Assembly: GCA_030148325.1 (NCBI GenBank)
Contig: JASBTR010000169.1
Location: 1 to 32,052 of the forward strand
DNA: 32,052 nucleotides
Direction of reading: 5' to 3'
Source: Gammaproteobacteria bacterium
GTDB lineage: Bacteria > Pseudomonadota > Gammaproteobacteria > UBA6429 > Thiohalophilaceae
The position numbers and the translations under genes were made by a program. Below the pieces are notes generated by a model, which saw only the letters and a list, made by a program, of their open reading frames with translations, did not search any database and was not told the origin of the DNA. The first letter of the stretch is position 1, and the number at the start of each line of letters is the position of its first letter. Below, piece by piece: positions 17,513-25,330 of this stretch.

Positions 17513-18565
17513 ATGTTTAGTTTCAGAAAATCAAAATCGAAAGCCGCCGACACCCATGAATCCGAGGACCGCACCACAGAAACGGCTGTGGCACAGGCTC
17601 CCGCTGCGGAAACAAAAAAGCCAGGGCTGTTCGGCCGTCTTAAACAGGGCCTGTCACGCACCCGTTCCAACCTCACCGAAGGCATCGCCAGCCTGGCGCT
17701 GGGCCACAGGGCTATCGACGATGAACTGCTGGAAGAAATTGAAACCCGGCTGCTCACCGCCGATGTGGGCGTGGATGCCACCCGGCGCATTATCGACAGC
17801 CTGACCCGGCGGGTATCACGCAAGGAACTCAGGGATGCCGATGCGCTGATGGCGGCGCTGAAAGAAGACATGGCCGCCATTCTCGCTCCCTGCTCCCGAC
17901 CGCTGGAGGTTGATACCACATCGACCACCTTTGTCATTCTCATGATCGGCATCAATGGCGCCGGCAAAACCACAACCATCGGCAAGCTGGCCAAATACCT
18001 GCAAAATCAGGGCAGGTCAGTCATGCTGGCCGCCGGCGACACCTTTCGCGCCGCCGCAGTGGAACAGTTGCAGACCTGGGGTGAGCGCAACGATATTCCG
18101 GTCATCGCCCAGCAAAGCGGCGCCGATAGCGCTTCGGTTATCTATGATGCGCTGGAAGCGGCGCGCGCGCGCGGCATCGATGTGCTGATAGCTGATACTG
18201 CCGGACGTCTGCACACCCAGGGTAACCTCATGGAGGAGTTGAAAAAAATCAAACGGGTCATGGCCAAGCTTGATAGCAGTGCGCCCCACGAAGTGATGCT
18301 GGTGGTGGACGCCGGCACCGGTCAGAACGCCCTCAACCAGGCCAGCGAATTCCACCAGGCCGTGGGCCTGACCGGCATCACCCTGACCAAACTCGACGGC
18401 ACCGCCAAAGGCGGGGTGATTTTCGCCATTGCCAACAAACTGGAAATTCCGATTCGCTTTATCGGCGTCGGTGAAGGCATCGATGATCTGCGTCCGTTCG
18501 ACGCCAGCGAGTTTGTCGAAGCCCTGTTTGGCACAACACAACATAAAGGGACTAGGGACGAGTGA
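17513..18565 (+). CDS. ftsY: Signal recognition particle receptor FtsY
   Basis: A 350-residue SRP GTPase that receives ribosome-SRP complexes at the membrane. The acidic A domain is short (about 40 residues), and the membrane-binding helix follows ([17 protein letters not shown], 38-54). The G domain shows GINGAGKTT at 146-154, [16 protein letters not shown] and [10 protein letters not shown]. The gene is divergent from the M16 pair and is followed by ftsEX. The last residues GTRDE and the TGA stop are inside a heptad repeat; the adenosyltransferase at 6865-7422 has almost the same tail for the same reason. Most of the family ends a few residues after the conserved FVEALF motif, so the core is complete. 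Confidence 0.97.
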   Translation: MFSFRKSKSKAADTHESEDRTTETAVAQAPAAETKKPGLFGRLKQGLSRTRSNLTEGIASLALGHRAIDDELLEEIETRLLTADVGVDATRRIIDSLTRRVSRKELRDADALMAALKEDMAAILAPCSRPLEVDTTSTTFVILMIGINGAGKTTTIGKLAKYLQNQGRSVMLAAGDTFRAAAVEQLQTWGERNDIPVIAQQSGADSASVIYDALEAARARGIDVLIADTAGRLHTQGNLMEELKKIKRVMAKLDSSAPHEVMLVVDAGTGQNALNQASEFHQAVGLTGITLTKLDGTAKGGVIFAIANKLEIPIRFIGVGEGIDDLRPFDASEFVEALFGTTQHKGTRDE

Positions 18566-18729
18566 CGAGTCACGAGGGACAAAAAAAACGCACCGGAAGA
18601 CTTGACCGGAGAGCGGAAATCGAAAGCCTGAGCAAGGGTGCCGATGCTTCGCACTTCCGTTGTTTGATGTCTGTGTCTCCCCTCGTCCCTCGTCCCTCGT
18701 CCCTCGTCCCTTATCTCTCGTCCCTCCCC
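18548..18729. repeat. Inverted heptad arrays between ftsY and ftsE
   Basis: Heptads of the GACGAGT/GGGACGA type cover 18548-18580 on one side, and CCTCGTC repeats four times perfectly at 18681-18708, continuing degenerate to 18729. The arms are complementary and separated by about 100 bases of other sequence. The block takes in the end of ftsY and reaches to within three bases of the ftsE ATG. Confidence 0.85.
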
Positions 18730-18731
18730 AT

Positions 18732-19418
18732 ATGATCCGCTTCAGCCACGCCTGCAAACGTTACCCCGGTAGTTATGATGCCCTGAATCAGGTGAATTTC
18801 CACATGCCCGCGGGACAGATGGCGTTTCTGACCGGGCACTCCGGGGCGGGCAAGAGCACCCTGCTGAAACTGATCGCCCTGCTCGAACGCGCCAGCCGCG
18901 GACAGGTATTTGTCAACGGCCAGAACCTGGCCAAAATCAGCCGTAAGCGCATTCCCTTTTTTCGCCGCAACATCGGCATCATTTTTCAGGATCACCAGTT
19001 ACTGTTCGACCGCACAGTATTCGACAACGTCGCCCTGCCGCTGATCATCGCCGGCCTGCCGCAGCGGGAAGTCGGTAAACGGGTGCGCGCAGCACTGGAT
19101 AAAGTGGGGCTGCTGAAAAAGGAAAGGGTCTACCCCGTTACCCTCTCGGGGGGTGAACAGCAGCGCGTCGGTATCGCCCGTGCGGTCGTCAACAAACCAC
19201 CATTGCTACTGGCCGACGAACCCACCGGTAACCTCGACCCGGAACTGTCGCGCGAGATCATGCATATTTTTGAAGACTTCAGCCAGGTCGGCGTCACGGT
19301 GCTGGTCGCCAGCCACGATCTGGATCTGATTTCTCAATTGCCCTATCGCCAGCTCACCCTCAGGGCCGGGCGGCTGATCGGCGACACCGATCCCTCCCCT
19401 CTGGAACAGGCCGGATGA
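18732..19418 (+). CDS. ftsE: Cell division ATP-binding protein FtsE
   Basis: A 228-residue ABC ATPase that, with FtsX, controls septal peptidoglycan hydrolases. Walker A is GHSGAGKST (35-43), the signature LSGGEQQR is near 138, and Walker B is LLLADEPTGNLD near 158. The frame is open upstream to 18660, but those 24 codons only translate the heptad repeat (PRPSSLVP); MIRFSHACKRYPG is the family N-terminus, so 18732 is chosen. No Shine-Dalgarno is visible because CCTCGTC repeats reach the start codon. Its stop overlaps the ftsX start (ATGA). Confidence 0.95.
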   Translation: MIRFSHACKRYPGSYDALNQVNFHMPAGQMAFLTGHSGAGKSTLLKLIALLERASRGQVFVNGQNLAKISRKRIPFFRRNIGIIFQDHQLLFDRTVFDNVALPLIIAGLPQREVGKRVRAALDKVGLLKKERVYPVTLSGGEQQRVGIARAVVNKPPLLLADEPTGNLDPELSREIMHIFEDFSQVGVTVLVASHDLDLISQLPYRQLTLRAGRLIGDTDPSPLEQAG

Positions 19419-20356
19419 GCGGGTTAACTGTAGCAACCCGTGCCCGGGTGCTGTTGCTACGGCACCTGCAGGTTTTTTTCTACAGCCTGGGGCAACTCAG
19501 TCGCCATCCCCTGTCCCTGTTCATGACTGCCGCCGTAATCGGCATCGCCCTGGCCCTGCCCACCGGCCTGCATGTACTGCTGCAAAATGCCCAGCAGATC
19601 AGCGGCGGCTGGGATGGCGCCGCACAGATTTCCCTGTTCCTGAAAAAATCCGTCAGCAACGATCAGGCCCGGACCCTGGCCCGCCAGCTGCGCCGGCGCA
19701 ACGAGATTGCCAAAGTAAGCTACATCTCTCGCGAACAGGCGCTGCAGGAATTTCAACAGCAGTCCGGTTTCGGCGATGCATTGAAGGCACTGAAAAAAAA
19801 TCCCCTGCCTTCGGTGCTCATCGTTCAGCCGGCGCTGGCGCATAGCAAACCTCAACAGACCGCCGCCCTGCTCGAGGAACTACGCAGAAACAGCCGGGTG
19901 GATATCGCACAACTGGACATGCAATGGGTGAAACGCCTGTATGCGATCATGGATATCGTGCGCCGTGGCGTGCTTGTGCTCGCCGGTCTGCTGGCGCTGG
20001 CGGTGCTGCTGGTGGTGGGCAATACCATTCGTCTTGCGATCCAGAACCGTCGCGATGAGATCGTAGTCATGAAACTTATCGGCGGCACCGATGCCTTTAT
20101 TCGCCGGCCTTTTCTTTACACGGGCTTCTGGTACGGTTTCTTTGGCGCCCTGCTGGCCTTCATCATGGTATACACCACCCTGCTACTACTCAGCGGTCCG
20201 GTGGAAAAACTGGCTGCGCTGTATCACAACAACTTCGAGTTATCCCGTCTGGATTCCGGCACTGCTCTGGTACTGCTGCTTGCAGGTGTTATGCTGGGGC
20301 TGGTGGGTTCCTGGCTGGCGGTCGGCCGGCACCTGCGCGAAATAGAACCTGTCTGA
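19415..20356 (+). CDS. ftsX: Cell division protein FtsX
   Basis: A 313-residue inner-membrane partner of FtsE. The first membrane helix is at about residues 34-56, followed by a periplasmic domain (ISLFLKKSVSNDQARTLARQ, VSYISREQALQEFQQQSGFG, NPLPSVLIV) and three further helices (about 185-205, 225-255, 275-300). The FtsX-type QNRRDEIVVMKLIGGTDAFIRRPFLYTG motif is intact. It overlaps ftsE by four bases, so translation is coupled. In most relatives rpoH comes next; here a diguanylate cyclase gene is interposed. Confidence 0.96.
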   Translation: MSGLTVATRARVLLLRHLQVFFYSLGQLSRHPLSLFMTAAVIGIALALPTGLHVLLQNAQQISGGWDGAAQISLFLKKSVSNDQARTLARQLRRRNEIAKVSYISREQALQEFQQQSGFGDALKALKKNPLPSVLIVQPALAHSKPQQTAALLEELRRNSRVDIAQLDMQWVKRLYAIMDIVRRGVLVLAGLLALAVLLVVGNTIRLAIQNRRDEIVVMKLIGGTDAFIRRPFLYTGFWYGFFGALLAFIMVYTTLLLLSGPVEKLAALYHNNFELSRLDSGTALVLLLAGVMLGLVGSWLAVGRHLREIEPV

Positions 20357-20451
20357 AATAGTTGGTCTATGTTTATGGAATCATTCTAAAATGCAGATAA
20401 AAATTCAATATTCCTTCCGCCTGCCGATATAAGTTTCCACACACTTTTATT

Positions 20452-21846
20452 ATGTACAAGAAACTTATGTCCGCCCCCAAAACCTGCATTCTGGTTGTCG
20501 ATGGCTCCTCCGTGTCCCGCGAGATCCTGTCCCGAATTCTGCGGGAGGAACTGGCCGATACCGAAATTATCAGCTGTAAATCCGGCGCTGAAGCAATGAA
20601 CCTGATCGCCGAAAAAAATGTGGACCTGGTGACTACTGCCCTGCTGCTGACGGATATGGACGGCCTGGCACTGAGCCGAAAAATTCGCGATACCTTCCAG
20701 CACCCCTTTGTCCCGGTGGTAGTGGTCTCCGGTGATGCCGACAACCGCCTGCTGCGCGAAGGTTTCGAGGCCGGGGTCACGGATTATTTTGACAAATCAA
20801 ATGGTTACAAGGCCTTTGGTAAATTCATTCAGGGTTTCCTGCAACGCAATTCCGGTCTTATGGGCAATATTCTATTTATTGAAGACAGCCGCACCGCCGC
20901 CGCCGTCGTCCTGAAAATACTGGAAAAAAATAACCTCAAGGTAACCCATGTGCGCTCGGCAGAAACGGCGCTGGACATGGTTGAGCAGTCACTCAAGGAA
21001 AATGGCGGAAACACGCCCTCCTTTGATCTGGTCATTACGGATTTCTATCTGGAGGGCGCGATGACCGGTGGTGACCTGCTCTACGCCATGCGCGCCAAAT
21101 ACCACCTGTCGCAACAGGAGTTGCCGGTACTGGTACTCACCGGCAGCGATGACACCAGTACCCAGGTGGAAATTTTTCATGCCGGCGGCAATGATTTTGT
21201 CCACAAACCCATTGTCGAGGAAATCCTCATCGCCCGGGTGCGCGCCCTGCTGCTGATCAAACACCAGTTCGACGCGCTCAAGAAGCAAACTGAAACCATG
21301 CGCTGGATTGCCGCCACCGACAGCCTCACCGGTGTGCGCAGTAAGCGCTATCTGGTTGATAATGGAGATGAATTTATCCATTCCCCGGAAAATCAGGGGG
21401 TCTGGGCCATCCTTATTGACATCGACTATTTCAAAAACATCAACGACAACCTGGGCCATATCACCGGGGATCATGTCCTCGCCGAACTGGGGGAGTTTCT
21501 CAACAACCATTTCCCCGAAGACATGGCGGTGCGCTTTGGCGGCGAAGAATTTTGCCTGCTGGTGAAAAACTGCGATCGCGAGGCCATTCTCAAACGGAGT
21601 GAGGAACTGCGCCAGCAGATCGAGGCGCTGAAACCGGCAGGACTGGAAGTTCACATCAGCCTGGGCGTCGCCGGGGTTGAGGAGCACCCCGATATCAATC
21701 TTACCCAGCTGATTGCCCTGGCCGACAAGGCCCTGTATTTTTCCAAGGAAGCGGGCCGCAACCGCGTCAGTATCTATGGGCCAGAGGGCCCCGAACCCTT
21801 TCCTGCATCCGCCGCCACACCCCTGCCACAGCCTAATCAGGCCTGA
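20452..21846 (+). CDS. REC-REC-GGDEF response regulator, probable diguanylate cyclase
   Basis: 464 residues in three domains. REC1 (about 10-125) is degenerate: VVDGSS lacks one metal-binding acid, and the phospho-acceptor position in DLVTTALLLTDMDG is Ala. REC2 (about 140-265) is intact, with FIEDS, the acceptor Asp in DLVITDFYLEG, LVLTGSDD and the Lys of VHKP. The GGDEF domain (about 290-450) has DIDYFKNINDNLGH and RFGGEEF at 361-367, so it should make c-di-GMP from two GTP. The product-inhibition RxxD site is missing (FPED at that place). The second ATG at 20467 is an alternative start. It sits between ftsX and rpoH in an otherwise conserved block. No sensor kinase is adjacent. Confidence 0.92.
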   Translation: MYKKLMSAPKTCILVVDGSSVSREILSRILREELADTEIISCKSGAEAMNLIAEKNVDLVTTALLLTDMDGLALSRKIRDTFQHPFVPVVVVSGDADNRLLREGFEAGVTDYFDKSNGYKAFGKFIQGFLQRNSGLMGNILFIEDSRTAAAVVLKILEKNNLKVTHVRSAETALDMVEQSLKENGGNTPSFDLVITDFYLEGAMTGGDLLYAMRAKYHLSQQELPVLVLTGSDDTSTQVEIFHAGGNDFVHKPIVEEILIARVRALLLIKHQFDALKKQTETMRWIAATDSLTGVRSKRYLVDNGDEFIHSPENQGVWAILIDIDYFKNINDNLGHITGDHVLAELGEFLNNHFPEDMAVRFGGEEFCLLVKNCDREAILKRSEELRQQIEALKPAGLEVHISLGVAGVEEHPDINLTQLIALADKALYFSKEAGRNRVSIYGPEGPEPFPASAATPLPQPNQA

Positions 21847-21871
21847 AGTTACGTCCCTTTTTATATTAAGG

Positions 21872-21900
21872 TTTACTGATATTGAACTTTTTTGTATATT
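21872..21900 (+). promoter_or_regulatory. Candidate sigma-70 promoter of rpoH
   Basis: TTTACT (21872-21877) and TATATT (21895-21900) are separated by 17 bases. The predicted start lies inside the CIRCE element, where a bound repressor would block RNA polymerase. Confidence 0.5.
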
Positions 21901-21925
21901 GGCACTCCCAGGTGGTGAGTGCTAA
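21899..21925. promoter_or_regulatory. CIRCE operator (HrcA binding site) upstream of rpoH
   Basis: TTGGCACTC (21899-21907), nine bases, then GAGTGCTAA (21917-21925). This is the CIRCE consensus TTAGCACTC-N9-GAGTGCTAA with one mismatch in the left arm and correct spacing. It lies 38 bases before the rpoH ATG and overlaps the candidate promoter. HrcA itself is not in the window. Confidence 0.88.
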
Positions 21926-21963
21926 TATTCAGTTACCTATCTCTAATTAAGAGGATGACAATC

Positions 21964-22827
21964 ATGAGCAAGAATCTGGCAATGCAACTGGCGGTTCCCG
22001 TTGGTCATTCAGCCGGCAGCCTGGAAAACTATATTCAGGCGGCCCGCAGCATTCCTATTCTCAGCGCCGAACAGGAAAAGGAGCTGGCCCTGCGTCTGCA
22101 TGAGCATGGCGATCTGGATGCCGCTCAGGAACTGATTATGTCCCATCTACGTTTTGTCGTGCACATCGCCAAGAGTTACAGCGGTTATGGCCTGCCCCAG
22201 GCCGATCTGGTGCAGGAAGGTAATATTGGCCTGATGAAAGCCGTCAAACGTTTTGATCCCCATGTCGGTGTGCGACTGGTTTCGTTTGCCGTGTACTGGA
22301 TCCGCGCAGAAATTCACGAGTACGTGCTGCGCAACTGGCGCATCGTCAAGGTGGCCACCACCAAGGCGCAGCGCAAACTGTTTTTCAATCTGCGCAGCAA
22401 GAAAAAAGCGCTGGGCTGGCTGAATCATGATGAAGTCGGCGCGATTGCCGATGATCTGGGTGTCAGCCGCAAGGACGTGCTGGAAATGGAGTCCCGGATG
22501 AGCGGTATCGACATGGGCTTCGACGAACCGGACAGCGATGATGACAACAGCCACACGGTCGCACCAGTCACCTATTTGCAGGACATGAGTCATGAGCCGG
22601 CCTCGAAAGTCGAAGCCAGCGACTGGGAAGAACACAACCATGCACGTCTGAGCAATGCGCTGGCCAGCCTGGATGATCGCAGCCGTGACATCATTCAACA
22701 GCGCTGGCTTGCGGAAGATAAAACCACCCTGCATCAACTGGCCGATACCTACCAGGTTTCCGCCGAACGCATCCGGCAACTGGAAAACAACGCCATCAAA
22801 AAGCTGAAAAACGCACTGGCCGCATAA
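21964..22827 (+). CDS. rpoH: Heat-shock RNA polymerase sigma factor RpoH (sigma-32)
   Basis: A 287-residue sigma factor for heat-shock promoters. The RpoH box QRKLFFNLR is exact at 136-144. Region 2 ([34 protein letters not shown]), the promoter-melting part and the region 4 helix-turn-helix ([27 protein letters not shown]) are complete. The frame extends upstream to 21919, but the ATG at 21964, preceded by AGAGGA, gives the normal N-terminus [18 protein letters not shown] operator precedes it, and a terminator follows within ten bases, so it is probably its own transcription unit. Confidence 0.98.
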   Translation: MSKNLAMQLAVPVGHSAGSLENYIQAARSIPILSAEQEKELALRLHEHGDLDAAQELIMSHLRFVVHIAKSYSGYGLPQADLVQEGNIGLMKAVKRFDPHVGVRLVSFAVYWIRAEIHEYVLRNWRIVKVATTKAQRKLFFNLRSKKKALGWLNHDEVGAIADDLGVSRKDVLEMESRMSGIDMGFDEPDSDDDNSHTVAPVTYLQDMSHEPASKVEASDWEEHNHARLSNALASLDDRSRDIIQQRWLAEDKTTLHQLADTYQVSAERIRQLENNAIKKLKNALAA

Positions 22828-22835
22828 ATACTGAA

Positions 22836-22858
22836 GGGCTCCGTCAGGAGCCCTTTTT
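22836..22858 (+). terminator. Rho-independent terminator of rpoH
   Basis: GGGCTCC-GTCA-GGAGCCC followed by five T residues, nine bases after the rpoH stop. Confidence 0.93.
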
Positions 22859-22876
22859 CTATTTGGGGCACTGTTT

Positions 22877-22999
22877 TTCAACGCAAAGGGCGCGAAGACA
22901 CGCAAAGATTTCCCATGTCTTGCTGGGTCACGACTTCATAGCTCCAGTTTCTGATTTGTCCCCTTTGCGAACTCTGCGTCTTCGCGTCTTTGCGTTGAA
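22877..22999. repeat. CGCAAAG-type inverted repeat
   Basis: TTCAACGCAAAG (22877-22888) and CTTTGCGTTGAA (22988-22999) are exact complements, and further CGCGAAGACACGCAAAG/CTGCGTCTTCGCGTCTTTG units lie inside them. The core motif resembles the family A centre. The block lies between rpoH and rimO. Confidence 0.8.
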
Positions 23000-23054
23000 T
23001 CTAAAATCTCTGCAATAATCCACTGATTTCTCTCACGAGGTTTTTTGTCTTCAC

Positions 23055-24404
23055 ATGTCCGCACCCACCCAACAACGTCCGCCCAAAATTGGTTTCATCA
23101 GTCTCGGTTGTCCCAAGGCGCTGGTGGACTCCGAGCAAATCCTTACCCGCCTGCGTGCGGAAGGCTACGACATCACACCCGATTACGAAGATGCCGAACT
23201 GGTGGTGGTTAACACCTGCGGTTTTATTGACAGCGCAGTAGAAGAATCACTGGATGCCATCGGCGAAGCCCTGCATGAAAACGGCAAGGTCATCGTCACC
23301 GGCTGCCTGGGTGCGAAAGGTGATACGGTGCTTGAACACCATCCCCAGGTACTGGCGGTCACCGGCCCCCACGCCTTGAATGAAGTCATGCAGGCCGTCC
23401 ATACGCACATTCCCAAACCTCATGATCCCTTTACCGATCTGGTACCTGCTGCCGGCATCAAGCTGACACCTGAGCATTACGCCTATCTGAAAATATCCGA
23501 AGGCTGCAATCACCGTTGTAGTTTCTGTATCATCCCGGCGCTGCGTGGTGATCTGGTCAGCCGTCCCGTAGGCGAGGTCATGCGCGAAGCCGAAGCACTG
23601 GTACAAAGTGGCGTTAAAGAGCTGCTGGTCGTCTCCCATGACACCAGCGCCTATGGTGTGGATGTCAAATACCGAACTGACTTCTGGGGTGGACGGCCAC
23701 TTAAAACCCGCTTAACCGAACTGGCGCAGGCACTGGGTGAACTGGGGATCTGGATTCGCCTGCACTATGTCTACCCCTACCCGCACGTGGACGAAGTGAT
23801 CCCGCTGATGGCGGAAGGAAAAATTCTGCCCTATCTGGATGTGCCGCTGCAGCATGCCAGCCCGCGCATACTCAAGGCCATGAAGCGCCCGGCCAACATC
23901 GAAAACACCCTGCAACGCATACAGGGCTGGCGTGAAATCTGTCCTGACATCACCCTGCGCAGCACTTTCATCACCGGCTTCCCCGGTGAAACCGAACAGG
24001 ACTTTGACGAGCTGCTGCAATTTCTCAGCGAAGCTCAACTCGATCGAGTCGGTGCCTTTACCTACTCGGCGGTTGATGGCGCCGGCGCTAACACACTTGC
24101 CGATCCGGTTGCCGATGAAGTCAAACAGGACAGGCTTGAATGTCTGATGGCTCTGCAGGAACAAATCAGTGCAGAAAAACTCGCGGCCAGAGTGGGGCAG
24201 GAAATGACCGTGCTGGTTGATGGCTACAGCGAAGACGGACTGCTGCTCGCCCGCTCCACCGCCGATGCCCCGGAAGTGGATGGGGTAGTAATCCTCGATG
24301 GCGTGGAGAATGCACAGCCCGGCGAGTTTCTTCAGGTCACTGTTACCGGCGCCACCGAACATGATTTAATCTCTACGGGTTTAATTCCCCACAGCTTGCT
24401 GTGA
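23055..24404 (+). CDS. rimO: Ribosomal protein S12 methylthiotransferase RimO
   Basis: A 449-residue radical-SAM enzyme that adds a methylthio group to an Asp of ribosomal protein S12. The N-terminal cluster cysteines are C19, C55 and C84 ([25 protein letters not shown]). The radical-SAM cluster is CNHRCSFC (C151, C155, C158). The TRAM domain occupies about the last 75 residues ([17 protein letters not shown]). The last twelve residues, [11 protein letters not shown] and their surroundings, and the TGA stop are translated from an inverted copy of repeat family A starting at 24365, so the native C-terminus was replaced. The TRAM core ends before this point. Confidence 0.96.
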   Translation: MSAPTQQRPPKIGFISLGCPKALVDSEQILTRLRAEGYDITPDYEDAELVVVNTCGFIDSAVEESLDAIGEALHENGKVIVTGCLGAKGDTVLEHHPQVLAVTGPHALNEVMQAVHTHIPKPHDPFTDLVPAAGIKLTPEHYAYLKISEGCNHRCSFCIIPALRGDLVSRPVGEVMREAEALVQSGVKELLVVSHDTSAYGVDVKYRTDFWGGRPLKTRLTELAQALGELGIWIRLHYVYPYPHVDEVIPLMAEGKILPYLDVPLQHASPRILKAMKRPANIENTLQRIQGWREICPDITLRSTFITGFPGETEQDFDELLQFLSEAQLDRVGAFTYSAVDGAGANTLADPVADEVKQDRLECLMALQEQISAEKLAARVGQEMTVLVDGYSEDGLLLARSTADAPEVDGVVILDGVENAQPGEFLQVTVTGATEHDLISTGLIPHSLL

Positions 24405-24533
24405 TTAATATTAACCGCCAGGACGAAAAGGACGCCTGGAATTGTTTGGCTAAAACCTGGCGTCCTTTGCGTCCTGGCGGTTCAGGTTGTTCCTTTGACT
24501 AATACCCCGTAGCTTGCTGCGGGGTTGTTTATT
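24365..24533. repeat. Family A repeat, copy 3 (inverted), overlapping the rimO 3' end
   Basis: Same order of modules as 847-1019 read on the other strand: CTCTACGGGTTTAATT, CCCCACAGCTTGCTGTG, the AACCGCCAGGACG core stem, and CCCCGTAGCTTGCTGCGGGG. The first 40 bases are rimO codons. It separates rimO from the convergent methyltransferase gene. Confidence 0.9.
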
Positions 24534-24577
24534 CGCCGAACAAATGATGCTGAACCTGTTTTTATAAAAAATTTTTG

Positions 24578-25183
24578 TTAATTTTTTGTCGCCGTTACCA
24601 GGAATACCGGGAAATTTTTTCCTTCTTTGTTTATCGTATGGGCGGTCAGAAAATTAATCTCCTTGAATCCGCCTTTTTCAAGGATGGATTGCAACTCAGC
24701 TCTGTCAAAACCAGAATGAAAAACACCTTCGGTATCTGGCGGATGAAAACTACCGTCTTCTTTATCAAGATCAGCCAGAGCAATCAGTCCGCCGGCATCT
24801 AAATTATCCGAAAATCTCTGAATGAGCCTGGCCGTGTCGTTTACGTGATGCAACGCCATAGCGCTAATAATCAGGTCAAATTTTTTATCTACAGGCTTAT
24901 CTATAATATCCTGACAGACAACGTCTACCCTGGCATGCAACTCCGGCTTGGAGACAAGTTTATCCAGCATCGCTGCGGATGTGTCTACGGCAAAAATCTT
25001 TTTTACCCGAGGTGCAATTTGAGATGTGATTAACCCTGTTCCTGCACCAAAATCCATTACCTGCATCTGATCATGCAACGGAATATTTTCTAATATTGAT
25101 GAACCAATAGCGGATGAAAGCATCGCGATCATCTCATTCGCATCCCAGTCTTTAGATTTCTCATCAAACAAATCTGTCATCAT
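24578..25183 (-). CDS. Class I SAM-dependent methyltransferase, substrate unknown
   Basis: 201 residues. SAM motif I is VMDFGAGTGLITSQIA (about 42-57), the acidic end of strand 2 is FAVDTSAAML near 70, and motif IV is DLIISAMALHHV near 106-117. This is the Methyltransf_11/25 fold used on small molecules. Residues after motif IV (GGLIALADLDKEDGSFHPPD) fit the usual strand 5 region. AGGAAA lies a few bases before the ATG. It is a single gene, convergent with rimO; nothing nearby suggests a substrate. Confidence 0.87.
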   Translation of the reverse strand: MMTDLFDEKSKDWDANEMIAMLSSAIGSSILENIPLHDQMQVMDFGAGTGLITSQIAPRVKKIFAVDTSAAMLDKLVSKPELHARVDVVCQDIIDKPVDKKFDLIISAMALHHVNDTARLIQRFSDNLDAGGLIALADLDKEDGSFHPPDTEGVFHSGFDRAELQSILEKGGFKEINFLTAHTINKEGKNFPVFLVTATKN

Positions 25184-25236
25184 TGTTTCCTGTCAGGTGA
25201 AGTTTAACTGCTTCCTGATTTTACTCAGCAGTCTGG

Positions 25237-25330
25237 ATAAGCGTTCCAAATCCCTGCCCACTTTAAAGTATATGTATTTAAAATCTCGCTAAGACGAGAA
25301 TAACTGGAAACCCTTTTGGAACGGCGCTTA
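25237..25330. mobile_element. Short MITE-like element with GCGTTCCAAA ends
   Basis: The left end ATAAGCGTTCCAAAT (25237-25251) is identical to the start of the element at 11265-11440. The right end (25314-25330) is the imperfect complement, reading TAAGCGCCGTTCCAAAA on the minus strand. Its first three bases on that strand are the TAA stop codon of the cyclase gene. No coding capacity. Confidence 0.65.

Noticed and set aside
18660..18731. N-terminal extension of FtsE (24 codons)
   Set aside because: It only translates CCTCGTC heptads; the family N-terminus begins at the ATG at 18732.
21919..21963. N-terminal extension of RpoH
   Set aside because: It overlaps the CIRCE element, and the ATG at 21964 has a good Shine-Dalgarno and the normal N-terminus.
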